64,000 nt of DNA from Scatomorpha sp040765295 (lineage in GTDB: Bacteria; Bacillota; Clostridia; Oscillospirales; Oscillospiraceae): assembly GCA_040765295.1 (NCBI GenBank), contig JAXGSB010000001.1, forward strand, positions 1,550,001 through 1,614,000, given 5' to 3'. A program made the position numbers and the translations under genes. Below, piece after piece: positions 46,701-61,700 of this stretch. Numbering within the stretch: the first letter of the stretch is position 1; each line of letters starts with the position of its first letter. Under the pieces are notes generated by a model, which was not told where the DNA came from, did no database searches, and saw only the letters and a list, made by a program, of their open reading frames with translations.

Positions 46701-49700
46701 GCTCGACCACATGATATTCGGTGCGTCCATTGGTAATTTTCTCAAGCAGGTACAATTTATTCTTCAGGAAGATCGGCTCTACCTCGCTCGGATTTACGCC
46801 GGTTTTTATAAATGCGCTCTTCATGTAGATGTGACTGCCGTCGGGCAATTCCCACATCAGAGCATCGTCGTCGCGGGTAAGGTATATACTGCCGCCTGCG
46901 CTGCCTACATTCATTGTGACGGTTTCAGCGGTAAAGTCTATTTTTCTCGATATTTCGTTGCCGCTCATATAGGTGATGGCGCTTATCTTTTTATCTTCCG
47001 TAAGCTCAATGATTACATCGTTGAAGCTGTATGAAACACTTTCCGCCCCTCCGCTGACACTTTGGAATTCCAGAGATTCTCCCTGCATGCTTGCCCTGAG
47101 CATAAGGCCGTTGGGCAACAGGTAGAAAATATCGTTTCCTTCCCTGTAGATTTCGTAGTCGGAAAGCTTGAGGTAGGTTTCGCTGTCGTTGCGCACCAGA
47201 TATCCTCCAACGACTTTGTACTCACCGTTGCTGTTTTGGACATCGCCATCGGCGGCTCCGGAGGTAACATAGTTGTTGTTGGAGCCCATATCATATACAT
47301 CGGCATCGATTCTGGGGACATACTTTGTGACTATCTTACCAGGCGCATCGATTTTAATATCCACATCGCCCTCGGAGGAGATGATATCTCCCAGAATCAG
47401 CAGAGGATTGGATATCTGCTTATGGATTGTGCCGGCTTCATTCGAGGTGTACTTAAGCACATGCTGTAGCTTGCCGTAGATGTTGCCGAAAGCTTTCATC
47501 TCGACAAAGGTGGAACGCTCAGGCTGACCGCCAAAACCGGATAAGGCTATGATTTCCGCCACTTGGGCAATCTTGGCGCTGAAGCGGTTTGTTTCGCTTC
47601 CGATGGTATCGGGGCCTGTAAACTCATGTCTGAGGAACGCTTCTTCCTCATCCTGATACCACAGATTCTTTGTCCATCTTGTATCGCCGTTGCCTGTGAC
47701 CGTGAGCTTATTTGCCCAGATGCTTGAATCCGGCATTGTACTTAAGGAGCCGCCGTTCATAGCAATTGTTAAGATGCCTTCCGACACATCCTGCTCAGTG
47801 GGAATTGCGACTTGCTCCTCTATAGGAAGGTTATCGTCCTCGATTACGGTGGGGGCAAAGGTCACATCGCCGCCGGCGTGCGATATAATTGTGAGCTTCG
47901 GAATTTCGTTTGCATATGCGCGCTTTTCCGGCGCAAAGTTGTCATCCTCGGAGTCAAAAATGTCTTTGCTTGGGTCGAACGACAGGATGGGCGCGGGCTG
48001 CTTGCCTCCCACACTGTTAACCAGGGTTATTTTCTCAAGAAGCAAATCATTGTCCGACCTGTTGCGGATGACCACATCGGGGAGGTATCCGCTGTCGTAA
48101 ATGGTTATTCTGCCCGGGATTACAACGCCCATAGAGCTCCCGCTCGATAATAACCTTGAATACAAGCTCCTTCGGCCAGTAAGAAGATACTCCATAAAAC
48201 TCTGACGGCCACTCGGTTGAGTATCAAGGATTTCACTCACGCCCATGTCTCCGAGATAGGCATGCACAGACAGGGAGCCTCTGTCGTCATTATAGAGCCT
48301 GTTCAGCTTGATGACGTTGCCAAGCTTGCTGCCCACATCGGACGCTTGTTTAAAGCCGCCATTATAGACGATTCCGGGAAGACCGTTGACGATTCCACGC
48401 TCGGGAGTGCCGTCGTCCAGACCGGAGAAATGTATGTTGCCGTCTTCGTCAATGTCGACAAAGCTGCCCGCTGCACCGCCGCCCAGATGGAAGGTTCCCT
48501 CAAGCACTACTTGGCTGATTATCTTAAGCCGGGTTGTTACTCTTGCCTTTTCGCTGCCGTCACCGGAAAGACCGAAGGTGATAAACTTCACAAATGCATT
48601 GGTGGCAGTCTTGGCTTTCGCAGCGGCAGCGTTATAGACCAAAGTGTTGTTGAAGACATTGGGCGCGCTTGACGAAATGATAACTTTCTGGCCTGCCACA
48701 TGAGCAAGATCTGTAACATGAATCTGCGCAACAGCGGCATCTTTATCGTCATCCCTGTTTATCATAGTTTTAGATTCTGCCGTCGCCTTGCCGGTTGCGC
48801 CCTTGATGCAGGCATAGGCGCTGGATGAGTTCTGCATACGGGAGGTCATTGTCTTCATAAGCAGCCTGTCAATGCCGCCCACAAACACATTATTAAGAAC
48901 TATTTTCTGCTCATTATCCATTGAATAGATGAATGAGTATGCTTTGGTATCCGAGCCTGCCGAAACTGTTTCGGAGAATGCGTTGGTGTGCAGACTCTGA
49001 CGAATATCAGAGACAATTTCCGTTTCCCTGGCGTTGATGTAAGACCTGGAGTCTTCCATAACCACACCAAACCCTGCCAGCACTGTTTCCTGCGCCGTAA
49101 GACCGAATTTTATGTTGGAAGTGCTCTTGGTATTAATCACTGCCTTACTTTCGTTGCTGCCCGCAAACGTACCCATCCAGCGTCTGGCGTTGGCAGTTGC
49201 GCCCGTGCAGTCAGTCGTCTTGATAGTCAGCTTGCCGAACAGCGCCGTGATTTCCGTTTTTCCGCCCACATTGACTTTGCTTGCACTGTTGACAGTCACA
49301 TAGGTTTTGGGCCCCTCGCCTCCGGCAATAATACCGCCGCCATCCATTTCCGCATCCGCAAAGATATAGGGGTTCTTATTGTCACCGCTCAGAATTCTGA
49401 TATTGCCGTAACGGGAAGCAAGGCGCGCGCCGTTGCCGATACTTATATCCTGCCTGCGAGTCCATGTTATATTAAGGCTTATCGCGCTGAACGCACCCAA
49501 GATGCCGATGTCCTTAGTGTTGATTATACCATCCAGTCTAATATGCGCTACAGCTCTGAGTTCTACATTGCCTATCGCTTCGACATCCGCATTCTTGCCT
49601 ATGGAAACCTTGGCTGAGTTGCTCACATTCTGCGTCACCCTGTTTGTGCCTCCTTCAACAGCGGCAACGGTAGTTCCGTTAAGTTCGGAGTATCCTGTAA

Positions 49701-52700
49701 CCTTGTCGTAGGCTTTTACAAGGATACTGCCCTTTGCCAAAACCCTATCGTTGACATATGCAAGAGTGTCGTGCTTATTTACCGCAATTAAAAACTCATA
49801 GCTGCCGACTTTTGCAAAGCTAACGCTGGTCTCGCCGGTTTTTGAGCTTTGGGCTTCCGTGATTGTGGTACCCTCGGCAACAAAACTTGCTGTTTCGCCT
49901 GCGGTAATATCCGAATTAATATCTTTCGACTCATCGCCGGCGCCGGCCTCGGTGGTTTTATTTTCTACTGTGGCTTTAGCTTTCACCACTTTGGTATCTA
50001 AACCGGAAACAGTCAACGTGGGGACACCCGGACTTGACACGAGGTTTGTCTCTTCCGCATAGGCTTGGACCCAAACATTCTTATTAGCTCTGATATTGGC
50101 GCTTTCAATTTTAGCGGTGGTAAGCATATCCTCGATGAGGGCATGGGTGTTGACAACATCAACCACGACAAAGCCGACTTGCACGGCTGCCGCATTGGAC
50201 TTTGCCTCTACATTCAGATTGTTGCTGTTTGCATTTACAACAACAGAGTCCTTGGCAATAATGGAAGCGCCACCCTTTATTGCAGCCCTATTGTACATCT
50301 TCACATAGGCGTCCGACCACTGCGCATCGCCGCTGACTAAAGAAATATTTGCGCCCTTCCTGCCGCCATTGCTGCCGAGAAAACCCTTTGACAGGGCATT
50401 ATTTACATTGGAGATTACGCTTACCTCTCCGCCGGCATCAATCTTGACGCTGCCGCCGATATAGGCCTCCTGATTAACCCGCATATTGGCCCGCGCAAAG
50501 TTGACAGCCACTTTGACTCCCGAAATTTCCAGCAGATTGCCTTCAACAACCGCTTCGGAAACACTCCCGCTGCCGTCTGCCAGAACCTTGACGAAATTCT
50601 TTGCATAGATATTGCCGTCGCCGTCTAAAATGGCCTTGCCCACGGTGGTTGAGTAGGCCCACGCTTCGTTCTTCTTGCCGCTGAGTCCACTGACTGTTAT
50701 GCCTTTGCCGGGCTGGGTGGACTTTGCGCTGGAAGTGGATTTATAAGTCAGATTTATATCGATGTCTTTCACATAGATATCGGCATCTCCGCTGTCGAGA
50801 TAGGCTTCAAATCTGCCGTACGCTTCGGCCTTCACCCACATAACGCCGACACTGGCAAAGCTGGCGGCGAACATGCTTTGGCTGAAATGCGCCTTTGCAT
50901 AGCTTTCCGCCTTAGACAGAATAACCAGAGAACCGCTGTATTTATCCGCAGAGCCGAAATAGGTGTCTTTAACATAGGCCTTGCTCTCGGCCTTCTTATC
51001 AACCAAAGCGAAGACTTCGTTTGTTTTGATGCTCACCGCTTCAAGAGCGAGGCTGGCAGAGCCGAGCTCCGCCACAGCTCCCTGTTCTCCATTGTCATTG
51101 AGCCAGGCAACAACACGCACACCATGGACTGATTTTATGGAGCCGCCTTTTATGTAGGCATATTGTTTCGGGGAAACAATCGCATCAACATCGCTTATAA
51201 GCAGCTTAAAGCCACTGAGCGATATTATGGGCGCCTTGATTGTTGCATAGGCTGTTGCAGTGGCATCTGCGTACACATGAATGCCGTATACAGCGCCATA
51301 AATGTTAGCAGAGCCGCCGGCGCTAACCTCGCTGTTTTTGATATAGGCGTTATTTTTCATGCCGGTTTCGGCATCCGCTACATTGACATCGGTTTCTGCA
51401 AAACTGACAGAAACACAGGGCTGCTCCGCTATCGCTTCGGATCTTGCAGTCACATTGCTGCGCACAGCCAAGCTGCCCGCTTCGACTTCGGAGTTGCTGA
51501 CATATGCATCGAAATTGCCGTTTGCAAAAGAATTCACGACTATTACGCCAACGCCTACAAGTCCCACATTTGCGTCGTCAGCCTCGGTGTAAGCCTTGGC
51601 AAAGCTCTTGGCATCGTTTAAAATATCAACCGCGCCGCTTGCTATGATGCCGGATGCATTGATGGAAGCTTTGCTGGAGCCTGCCATAGTTGCGAAGACG
51701 GTGTTGACATTCAGGCTGTACTGTGAAGCCTTGACTTTTATTTTGTTGTTTTTCACTTCACCGCCCGAGCAGGGACTACCGAGAACCGCAACGGCGCCTT
51801 CGGAGTTGGGATTAAACCTGCTTCTAACGGAAATGCTGCCTGCTGTGACATTCGCTTTATTCAGCTGAGCCTTCTGAACGCCGCTGACATTGGCTGTTAA
51901 GATATTGGCTGTAATCTCGACGAGAGCGACACTGCTCTGTTTGCCGACATTTGCCATGGCATCGGCTTTGCCGTTTGCAAGTATTTGGATTGTCGATGCG
52001 TTGATTTTTAGGCTTGGGTCTCCTCCTCCGCTGCCGTCGCTGTCGGAATCGGTTGACACATTTACGCCCGCGGCGGCTTTGGTGCCGGTTCCGGCATTTG
52101 CCACATTGACCTGCCCGTTGACTGCCTTAATCGACACGGACTGCGCAGTAGTGGCCTTGGCGCTGGAGGAGTAGTTGTTGTGAATTCTGAGAGTTCCGGC
52201 TTTAACATTAACATTGCCTGAAGCGCCGTTCACGGCCGCTAAGAAGCTGCCGTTTGCATTGGCGCGCACCACATTGGCACCTACGCTGGCGAGTCCTATC
52301 GACACGCTGGGAAGTACCACATCCGCCACAGCGTTGCTAGTGGCATTGGAGATCACTTCGAAGGTATTGCCGCCCACATCAACGGAAGCGCCCTTGGTAT
52401 AGGCATGGCTTAACGCATCGGCTTTCGCTATCGCCACATTGGCGCTGCCGCCGATAAGTTCTGCTTTGAAGCTTCCGCTGGTGATGCTGCCGAGCTGAGC
52501 CACGGCGCCGTCGTCACGGCCTTCGTTCAGCTTGCTTAAAAGATAAACATTTCTCGCTTCCACGGTGGCAAATTCGATAAATGCCTTCTGATTTGCCTTA
52601 AGAGCGGATTTTAGCACATTGACTGCAATATTGATGCCGCTAATGCTGACCTTATTGGTGACAATACCGGTTGCGGCAGTTGCAGTGCCAATGAGCTTTA

Positions 52701-55700
52701 TGTTTACATCGCCGGCAGAGGTGATTTTACCGCTGCCGCGAATGCCCGCCTCGGCCTTGACGCCAACCGTGGCGACCGCCACGTTGACCTGTCCCTCGGC
52801 AAGGCTTACTCCCACGCCGCCCGTGGCTTGCGTGGTTCTGGCATCGGCAACAGCTGTATATGTGTTGGTCACATTCACCGATGAAACCGAAATATCGGAA
52901 TTTGTATCAATAATTGCACGGAAGCTTCCGTCTGCGCCGGCTGTGAGCACCGTCACACCTATGGAGACATAGCCGATATTGACATTGGGAACCTGAATTG
53001 AGGCTATGGCTATGCTCTTGGCGGCAGAGTTTACGCTAAGCGCCTTGTTGGGAGCATCTATTTCGGTATTAACAAAAGTGAGAAATCCCGCTATGTAGGG
53101 CTTTATCTGCGCCTCGTTTATAGAATTGTTTCTTGCGAAGGCTGTATTTACCGCGCCGCCGTAGATGCTGAAATTAACAGAGCTTCCGGAATTGGAAGGT
53201 CCGAGCTTGGCGTAGGCGCCCTCGTTATCACCGTCGTTGAGCTTTGCATCAATGCTTACTTCAGCCCCTGTGACAGAGCAGCCGGCAAGTATTGCGCGGT
53301 TTTGCGCATCTAAATGCGCAACGACCACATTGGCTGCAATACTCACCACATTGGCAGACAGATTGGGAGCCTTCGTCAAGGCAGTTGATACCGCGGTGCC
53401 GTCTGCCAAGATTCTGAGGGTATCGGCATTTATACTGCCGCGGCCTTTCACCTCTGCCCGAGCGCTGCTGTCTGCATTGCTGACGACCACATTGGCGCCT
53501 ATGCTGGCAAGGTTCACCTTGACTCCGCCCAGACTGGGTGTGAGGTCTGCTGTGGCGTTTGCGCGATATTTGGTTTCGACAACGACAGAGCCCGCCGTGA
53601 CGACACTGCCTAACGGCAACTCCAGAATCGCCTCGAAGACGCTCTGGCTGTAAGCCACATTGACCATCATGGCTGCGCTAGCTACGGATACATCCAGATT
53701 TGAGGTTTTAGATAGGACATTCGCATTGCCGTAGCTTCCCACTTTCACATTGCCGCCGGTAACCGTCAGACTTTGGGGCATCACATTTGCAACGCTCCTG
53801 CTTCTGCCGTAGGCAACCGCCACATTTGCCGTGACGGTAATTAAGCCGCCGGTTCCGGTTTCAAGCTCGGCTTCGGATACTTCATCTATGTTCTTATTGA
53901 GATTGGAAATGACACTTAAGCCGCCTGCGCTTACATTTGCCTCTTTAAGCTCGGCAAGCTGCTCGCTGCGCAGAAGCGACACGGCGAAAGAGCCCGCCAC
54001 AGACACGACGGAAACCGTGACGCCGGTGACTTTTGCCTTGGCTGTCGCTTCTCCGTTTGCAGCCACATTGACTGCATATCTTGCGCTCAGGCTGCCGCTG
54101 CCGCTTACAACCGCGTTGTTCTTCGCATTGTTATCCGCAACAGCCGCATTGAGGTTTACTGCAATTCCGCCCGCCGCACCTGCCACCGCTTCGGTCTCGG
54201 CAGTTGCTATATTCTTACCGCTTTCACTTTCACGCCCGGCAAACACATCGATAGAGCCGTTTATGCTCTTTATGCTTACACCTTCGGTATCGATAAACGC
54301 CAGGTTGGCGGACTTTAAGCTCACATAACTGACAGTTACACCGACAGAAATATTTCCTACGGCAGCGCTCAAGATGAAAGACCTGGAAGAGCTGTCCATA
54401 TTGGCATCAACATCGATATCTCCCGTGGTCTCGACATTTATACGGCTGATGCCGGTTTTGGAATCGACAGAGTTGAATACAAGCAGGACATTGCCGTTAA
54501 CCGCCGCAAGTCCGCCTGAAATAGAGGCTATGGTCGCACTTGCTGCGGAATTTACGTCGCTCACTATCTGCAGTTTATTAGCCTTGATGGTACCGACGGA
54601 ATTGCCGACAGCGCCGGCAGAAACCGTATCGCCCGGGGTAACGCCCGCATAAGTGAGAATGTCGGCGTCGAGTACCACAACCGCCACACCGATGCCCACG
54701 GAAAAGCCGCCAAGGCCTACGCTGACCAGCAGGGCATCTGCGGCAGTCTCCACTCTGGACGCCACCTTGACATTGCCGGAGGCTTCTATGCTGACACCTT
54801 GACCTATCATGCTTTCGACAACAGCGCGGTTCACTACAACACTTATAAGACCGTTGACGGCAAGACCGCCTATAGCGCCTGCGCCGTTCAGGCTGATTGC
54901 GCCGGCATCAGCTTCGGCAAGAACATCTACATTTCCGACTTCGTTAAGCTGCGCGTTGCCGGTGATGCCTGCAAAGGTTTTTCCGCTGATAGTGACTATG
55001 CCAACGGAGGCTGAAACGCCTGCAGCTCCGCCGGAAATTGTCAGAGCGCCGCTGATAACATAGGGATATTCGCTTTTTGCTTCAACATTTACATTGTCTG
55101 CCTTGGTCACACTGCCCGCCAGATAGGCCTCGGTAAAGGATATGAGACTGGTTGCGCCGACGGCTACGGCAATGCCCGCAAGTCCGGCTCCGACAGTGAA
55201 GGAAACTGTGCGAATGGTGAGGTCCATAAATTTGAAGGTGTCGCCGTCTTTATCGACATTATCCTGTATCAAATCGTTCTGTCCGGTTGCGGCAGTCGCC
55301 GGGGTGGAGCCGGAGCGGGCAGTGACTTTGACATCGCCTTCCGCGCTTAGAACGGAGCCGTCTTCCACATACGCTCTGACATTGCCGTAGATTATGGTGA
55401 CCGCAATGCCGACAGCGACGCCTGCGCCGGTAAAGCCCACGCCTGCGGAAATTGTGACATGATCTGCAACCACATTGTCATATGCTTTGACGATTATATC
55501 GCCTGCGGAAGTGACAACTGTGTGTTTTCCTATGTAAGCGGTGGTGGCATCCATGGGGCTGTAGCCGGGACGGCTGCTGCCGATGGCCGCGGCATTGTCG
55601 CGGTCGGAGTTTGCGCCGACATTGAGATTTGCGCCGGGCTCATAGCCCTTGTAAGAACGGGCATGGGCATTGCCGTCGGCATCGTATTTCTCGGTGGTCT

Positions 55701-58700
55701 CGTTGCCGTCGGCATCGATATACAGAGGTTCACCGTTTTCGTTGGTGCGCCCTGCCTTTTCACCGAACTCGTCGCTGCGGTAATCGTTTGCGCCGTCGTA
55801 GACCATTTCCATGGAAGGTTTGCCTGTATTGACGGTTGTTTCATTTCCGTTCTGGTCAAGATACAGCAGATTTCCATTGGAATCCTTGCGCTGAACCTGA
55901 TGTCCCACCTGAGTGTCGCTGGCCTTGTTTCCGTCGGTAGCAAGGTCCGCCTCGAGGCTTTCGCTGCTGTAATATTCGCCTGCTACAGAGGGCGCACTCT
56001 GCTTCATTCCGCGCTGATCGTAACTGTTATTATCATTTTCGTCCTTGGCTTTTCCGTTGAAAAGCGCATCGGAATTGAAGTGCTTGTTGAGAGCCCCGGA
56101 GGAGTCGGCATCCAGTTTGCCGCCAATCACGGTAACCATAAGCGTAACGCCTACGCCTGCGGTACCGCCGCCGCCTATGGCACCCGCATAGGTGCGGATT
56201 TCGCGCTCGGATTGAGCTAAGATTTTTACATCGCCTGTATCGGTTTTTACATTATAGTAGTTGCCTATGCCGGCGGTGACTGTGTTTTTTGCAACGGTGA
56301 CCATTGCGGTAACACCAACGCCCGCGGTGCCGGCAAAAGCGGCAGAGACTGCCACAGCCACCAGCATGTAGTTATCTATGGCCTCAATATCTATAGAGGA
56401 GGCCTCTAAACTGCCCTTGTCGGTTCCGGCAGCATCCTCAGCTATGGCCTGGGTTTTAACTTTTGTAATTATAATATCTACGGTGCCCGAAACACCCGCA
56501 GTGCCTCCGCCGGACAAGCCTGCGCAGTCTGCAGTGACAAATTCATTGGAAAGAGCCTTAATATCCAGCTTACCTGTAGCCTTAACCTTGCAGCTCGGAA
56601 GCAGCCTGGAGATTGTTTCGCCCTTGAAGTAGGTAATTACGGCTACGCCGCCAACGCCGACATTGCCGCTGACAGCAAGGCTGACTGCGAAGTTTACAAG
56701 CAATGAATCGCTTGAAGACAGAACGGAAACATCGCCGCTCGCAGTGATATCTCCGCCCAAGGTAGCGCCGACCTTGTTCTGGAACACCAGAACATTGCCG
56801 CCTATGCTCACTGCCGCAGTACCCGGAGTGATGCCTGCGGTAACACCGATAAGCACCAGATCGTCAACGGATTTTGCATTTACAGTGACATTTCTTGCCG
56901 TAACCGTACCGGCCAGAGAGGCTGTAACGGTCTTATCGAAGATTAGGCTTACAATTGTGGCGCCCACAGCCGCAGTGCCGAGGGATACGGAAAGCGCGCC
57001 GCCGAAATTAATGGCGAATGTATTGGCTATTGCCTCTACTGCAACATCGCCGGAATCGCCGGCCGACACCGTACTGTCCGGGTCGGGGTCCTCTTCTCCG
57101 TCGCTATCATCACCGGAAACGTGAGAGCCGATTCCCGCCTGAACTCTGGACTTGGTCACAAGCGTATCGACAACGCCCGAAACCGCCGCAGTGCCGCCTG
57201 CGCCGACTGCGGACAAGCCTACCATTACGCTGACTTCGTCCGCGCGGGCATGGATCACCACGCCTCTGCGCTTTTCGTCGCGCTTTCTGGTCTTGATGCC
57301 GCTGCCGCCCAGCGTTTGAGCAGTAAGTCTTGCATTTCGGCCGACCAACGCCTGAACGGTGTTGTTCATTACGGTGGTGATTATGGTTCCGCCAACACTG
57401 CTTGAGCTAACGCTGAGAGAGCCGTTTGCCGCAAGCAGAACGACTATGCTGTCTAAATCTGCGCTTACACCGATGGAATCGTAAGCGCTGATGACGGTTC
57501 CGTCGCCGACAGTTGCTTTAACGGTGCTGCTGCCGACATTGACCTGAATATTTCCGCTGAGGCTCAGGCCTTGGGTGAAACCGCCTGCGATGCCGACCAT
57601 GATGGTCTTCTCATCGCTGAATGCATCTATAATAACATTGCCGAATTCGGAGATTATTCTTGCTCCGCTGCCTACGGAAGCTATGTTTCTGCGGTTGAAT
57701 ACATTGACAAGTATGGTTGCGCCCACGGCGGGATTGCTGCCCGAGGTCACAGCCACCGCTGCCAGAATTCCGATGAGCTTAGACTCGCCCAATGCCGTCA
57801 CCTCGACGGCATTTCTGGCCTTAAGCTTGGCTGAATCTCCCACAGTTGCCAGCGCCTTGGCGTTGGTGACCAGCACATTGATGGTGCCTGCGCCGGAGGC
57901 AGCCTCGGAGGCGACGGATGTGGAATTTAAGAAACTTACGATAAGCTCGTCGTTGTCTGCTTTCACACGGACAGCGCCTTGTGAGCTTGTGAGCTCGCTT
58001 CCGTTTCCGACAGAGGCCTCTGCCTTAGTATCGGAAACACAGACCGCAACCGTTCCGCCTGCAGCCACTGCGCCGCCGCCGCTGTTTTGAAGCGTGACAT
58101 TGAGCGAGCCCAGAATCATATCCGCATTGTTATTTGCCTTAACGTCAACATCGCCTTTGGCATTCAATTTTGCGCGGTTGCCTATGGCGGCCTTTGCCCG
58201 GCTCTCCGTAACACAGACGGTCATACCGCCGCCTATTGTAGCCTTGGCACCATCGCCGCTTATAGCCGCTGCTACGGTTATAATCCACGCATCGGTTTCG
58301 TTATCGGCTATAATTTTCGCAGCTCCGTTAAGAACCGTTATGACAGCATCGTCGCCGATGGTGGCATTAACCTGATCCTTCGCAACCAAGGTGGCCACAT
58401 TCAGACCGACACCTGCCGTTGCGGAGGATATGGAAACCGCGCCGCCGAGAAGGCGTGTGTTGTTGTGGCTTTCAGCCTTAACTGTCATATTCCCTTGACT
58501 GAGGCTAACATTTAGACCGTTGCCCAGCTTTGTCTCCGTAATGCTGGTATTGAACATCATGGCCACGGAGCCTGCAACCGCCGCTTTAGATTCTACGCTA
58601 TCATCGGAATCCATGATGGTGCCTGCAGCAGCCATTGCGAAATAGTTCACAGTGCCGATGGCGCTGGTAAGCTGGAGCATATTTTGAATATCGGTTATTT

Positions 58701-61700
58701 TTATATTGGATCTTACACCATAACTGCCGTCATCTTTCTGTTCAAGAATGATCATGCCGTCCTGAGTGGGTGAAGACGGGGTGTAATCCTTCTGCTGCTT
58801 GGGTTTAATCGTCACGATATCCTGCAGCGCAAAGGGATAGCCGAAATCGCTGATGTCAACAGCTTCCTTCTTCGCTTCGGCAGTGAAGGACTTGGCTCTG
58901 ACTGTGACGTTGTTGCCGGCTTGAGTCTTAACCTCGTTCTTGGCATAAAGAAGCGCAAAGGATGCGCCCACGCCCACGGTGGAGCCGCCGGAAACCGTGG
59001 CTGCCATAGCCGCTGCGTTGAGCTTGGACTTGTCGTAGCTTATGAGATTGACTGCGCCGTTTTCTGCAATGAGTGAGCTGCCGTCGGCCACTGTTATAGT
59101 GCTCTTGCCTTGGGCCACCATTATGGCCAGCGCGCCTGCAACGGTTACACCGCCGCCGCCCGAGGCCGCTCCCGCCACTGCCAGAGTGCCGTATTTGCCT
59201 TTATAAACGCCGTCCATATTCTGGGTCAGGTCGGTATCGGCAGTGATGCCGCCTGTCCTTGCTGTAAGGCTGCCGCCCAGTTTTGCATTGGCTTCGTTGT
59301 TGTTGACAGACACGGCCACGGCTGCGCCTATGGTGTTGGTCTTCTTATTGCCGTTTACGCTGTAGCCGCCCTCGGTAGTTACGGCTACGCCGGTAGCTAT
59401 TGTTGCAAAGTTGCCTTTGTTTGTGACCAGCGCATCAAAGCTCTCTGCGAACAGATTTCCTCTTATGCCGGCAGTTGCTTTATGGTTGGTGACACTGACA
59501 CCGACAGCCGCGGCAACCTGCAGGCTCTGGTTCTCCTGTGCTTTGGGGCTTATACTGTTACCGACGGCGCCGCCGACTACACCTGAGTTGTTGGAAAGGA
59601 TAGAGCTGTCGCCCACGGCGCTGCCGCTGCCAAGCGAACTGTTGTTTTTCTGCTGGTTTAGCCCAACGGTTCCCGCATTCTGAGATTGAAGCGCATTGGA
59701 GGACAGGGGGTTGTTGGCATTGCTTGTGTTCTGCTGCCCCTGCTGATTCAAACGATTGTTAAGATTATTATTTGTTTGATTGGTCTTATTTCTGTCGGTT
59801 GTTGCCAAGTTCTGAGCCGCTGCAAGCTTCTGAGTGTAGCGCTCCATGTCTGCGCCCATTGCCAGAGCCAGCGCGTTGGCATCGTCATAATTGACGGTTT
59901 CAGACTTGACTTCGACCTTACCGGAAACGCTGCCGTTTGCAACGACCTGCGCCAAGACATCGCTCATGGCCAGATTCAGCGCAACCGCCGCGCCGATCGC
60001 GGTGGATTTGCCGACTGAATAGCCGCCGGCGAAGGTCTTGGTCTTGCCGCCCTGCTTTGCCAGAGCAATTAGGTCTCCCTCGGAGAGCAGAATGTTGTTG
60101 ACGCTGTATCCTTCTTTTCCGCTGCCAAGATAGGCGCTTACATTGTTATCAATAAGTCCCACGGCAACGGATGCATCAACGCTGATATCCTTTGCCTGAG
60201 TGTTGGGAACTGTTTGGCCGTTTACAACAGTGGAGTTGGTGTCTGCGCTGCGGGCTATGGGGTCGGTACCCGAAACGCTTATTGTCTCCAGATTGTTCTG
60301 CTCGACGGCTTCGACCTTAAGAGACTTGGCGGTAATGGTGCGCCCGTCGCCGATGCCCGCATTTACCGTCATATTCACGAATGCCAGCGCAATTGATGCT
60401 CCGACACCGACGGTCTTGCCGTTAGCAGTGGTGGAGTTTGCCCCGTTGCCGCTGGCGTTGCGGGTATCGGGCGTGTGGGATGTGGGGGCTGCGGTGGAGG
60501 TATTTGCGCCTCCGTTGGTTGCACCGGCAGTCGACGTCTTATTCTTATCGATACTGCCCTTATAGTCCAGAGAGGAGCCGGCAGTTGTATATACCGTCTG
60601 GGCGCCGTTTGCCAGAATTGTGATTATACCGTCTGCGGTCATTATGCTGCCGCCCTCAAAGCTTGAAACTGTTGCTTCGGTGGTGCCCTTCACAACAGAC
60701 AGGGCAAGAGAGCCCGCCACGCCCACATCGGACGCGCCGACACCGGAAACTGCGGATGCGGAGATGCGGCTGCCGACACCGTCCAGCTCGCCGTTGCTGC
60801 CCATAGCGGCAGCCAAGGCCAGAGTTGCGGTATCTATAATATCCTGACGCTTCTTCGGATCCTTTATGTTGTAACTGATCTCATGAATAATTGAATTCCA
60901 GCCGTCCGTACCGATGACATCCTTAAGTGTCGTCCCCTTAGTGACATAGTCGATAGCAAAAGTCATTACGGCTGTAATGATGTCCTCGTACTCTTCGGGT
61001 GAGGGCTCTTTCACATCCTCGCCTTTAAGCGCTGCCGCAAAGCGGTCGTAGATGCTGTTGACGATGATTGTGATCTCATCACTTTTGAGAGTCATCTTAT
61101 AGGCCTTATCGCCCATATCCAGAACGAAGGCGCTGATTGCTTTGCCGGCATCCTGGCCGTCTACAATACCGGTTGCCAAGGTGAAGATGGACTGAACAAA
61201 TTTCTTGATGGTAAGCACTTCAAGAATCTGATCAATAAGTTTCTTAATTAGCTTTTCCAGATTGTATTTGCTGTCGGACTCAATCAGTTCGGCCTTAACT
61301 GTAAGGCTGGTGCCTGTTATGTGGCTTGCGCCGATATAGGCGATGTTCTTATAGAACACGGTGTTGATGGCAACGCCCACTCCGACACCCTTGGTGGAAT
61401 TTGTCGCAGAGGAATTTGCCGAGATTATGCCGTCGGTGTCGTTTTCGCTGCTGACGACAACATCGCCGCTGGAGTTAACTACAACGCCGTTTTCTATACG
61501 GGCTTCGGAATCATTCTGCTGTATGTTGACAACTATGCTGGCTGCAACCTGTACGCTGCCCTCGTTGGTCTGGGCTTTCTGACGGTTTGCAGTCAGGTTT
61601 GAAACGCTGTTGGTGTTGACATTCTTTGTATTTGCGTTGGCGGCCATGCCGGCTGCTGCTGCTGTGTTTTTATCTGTCTGCTTATCTGCATCCCCCTCGT

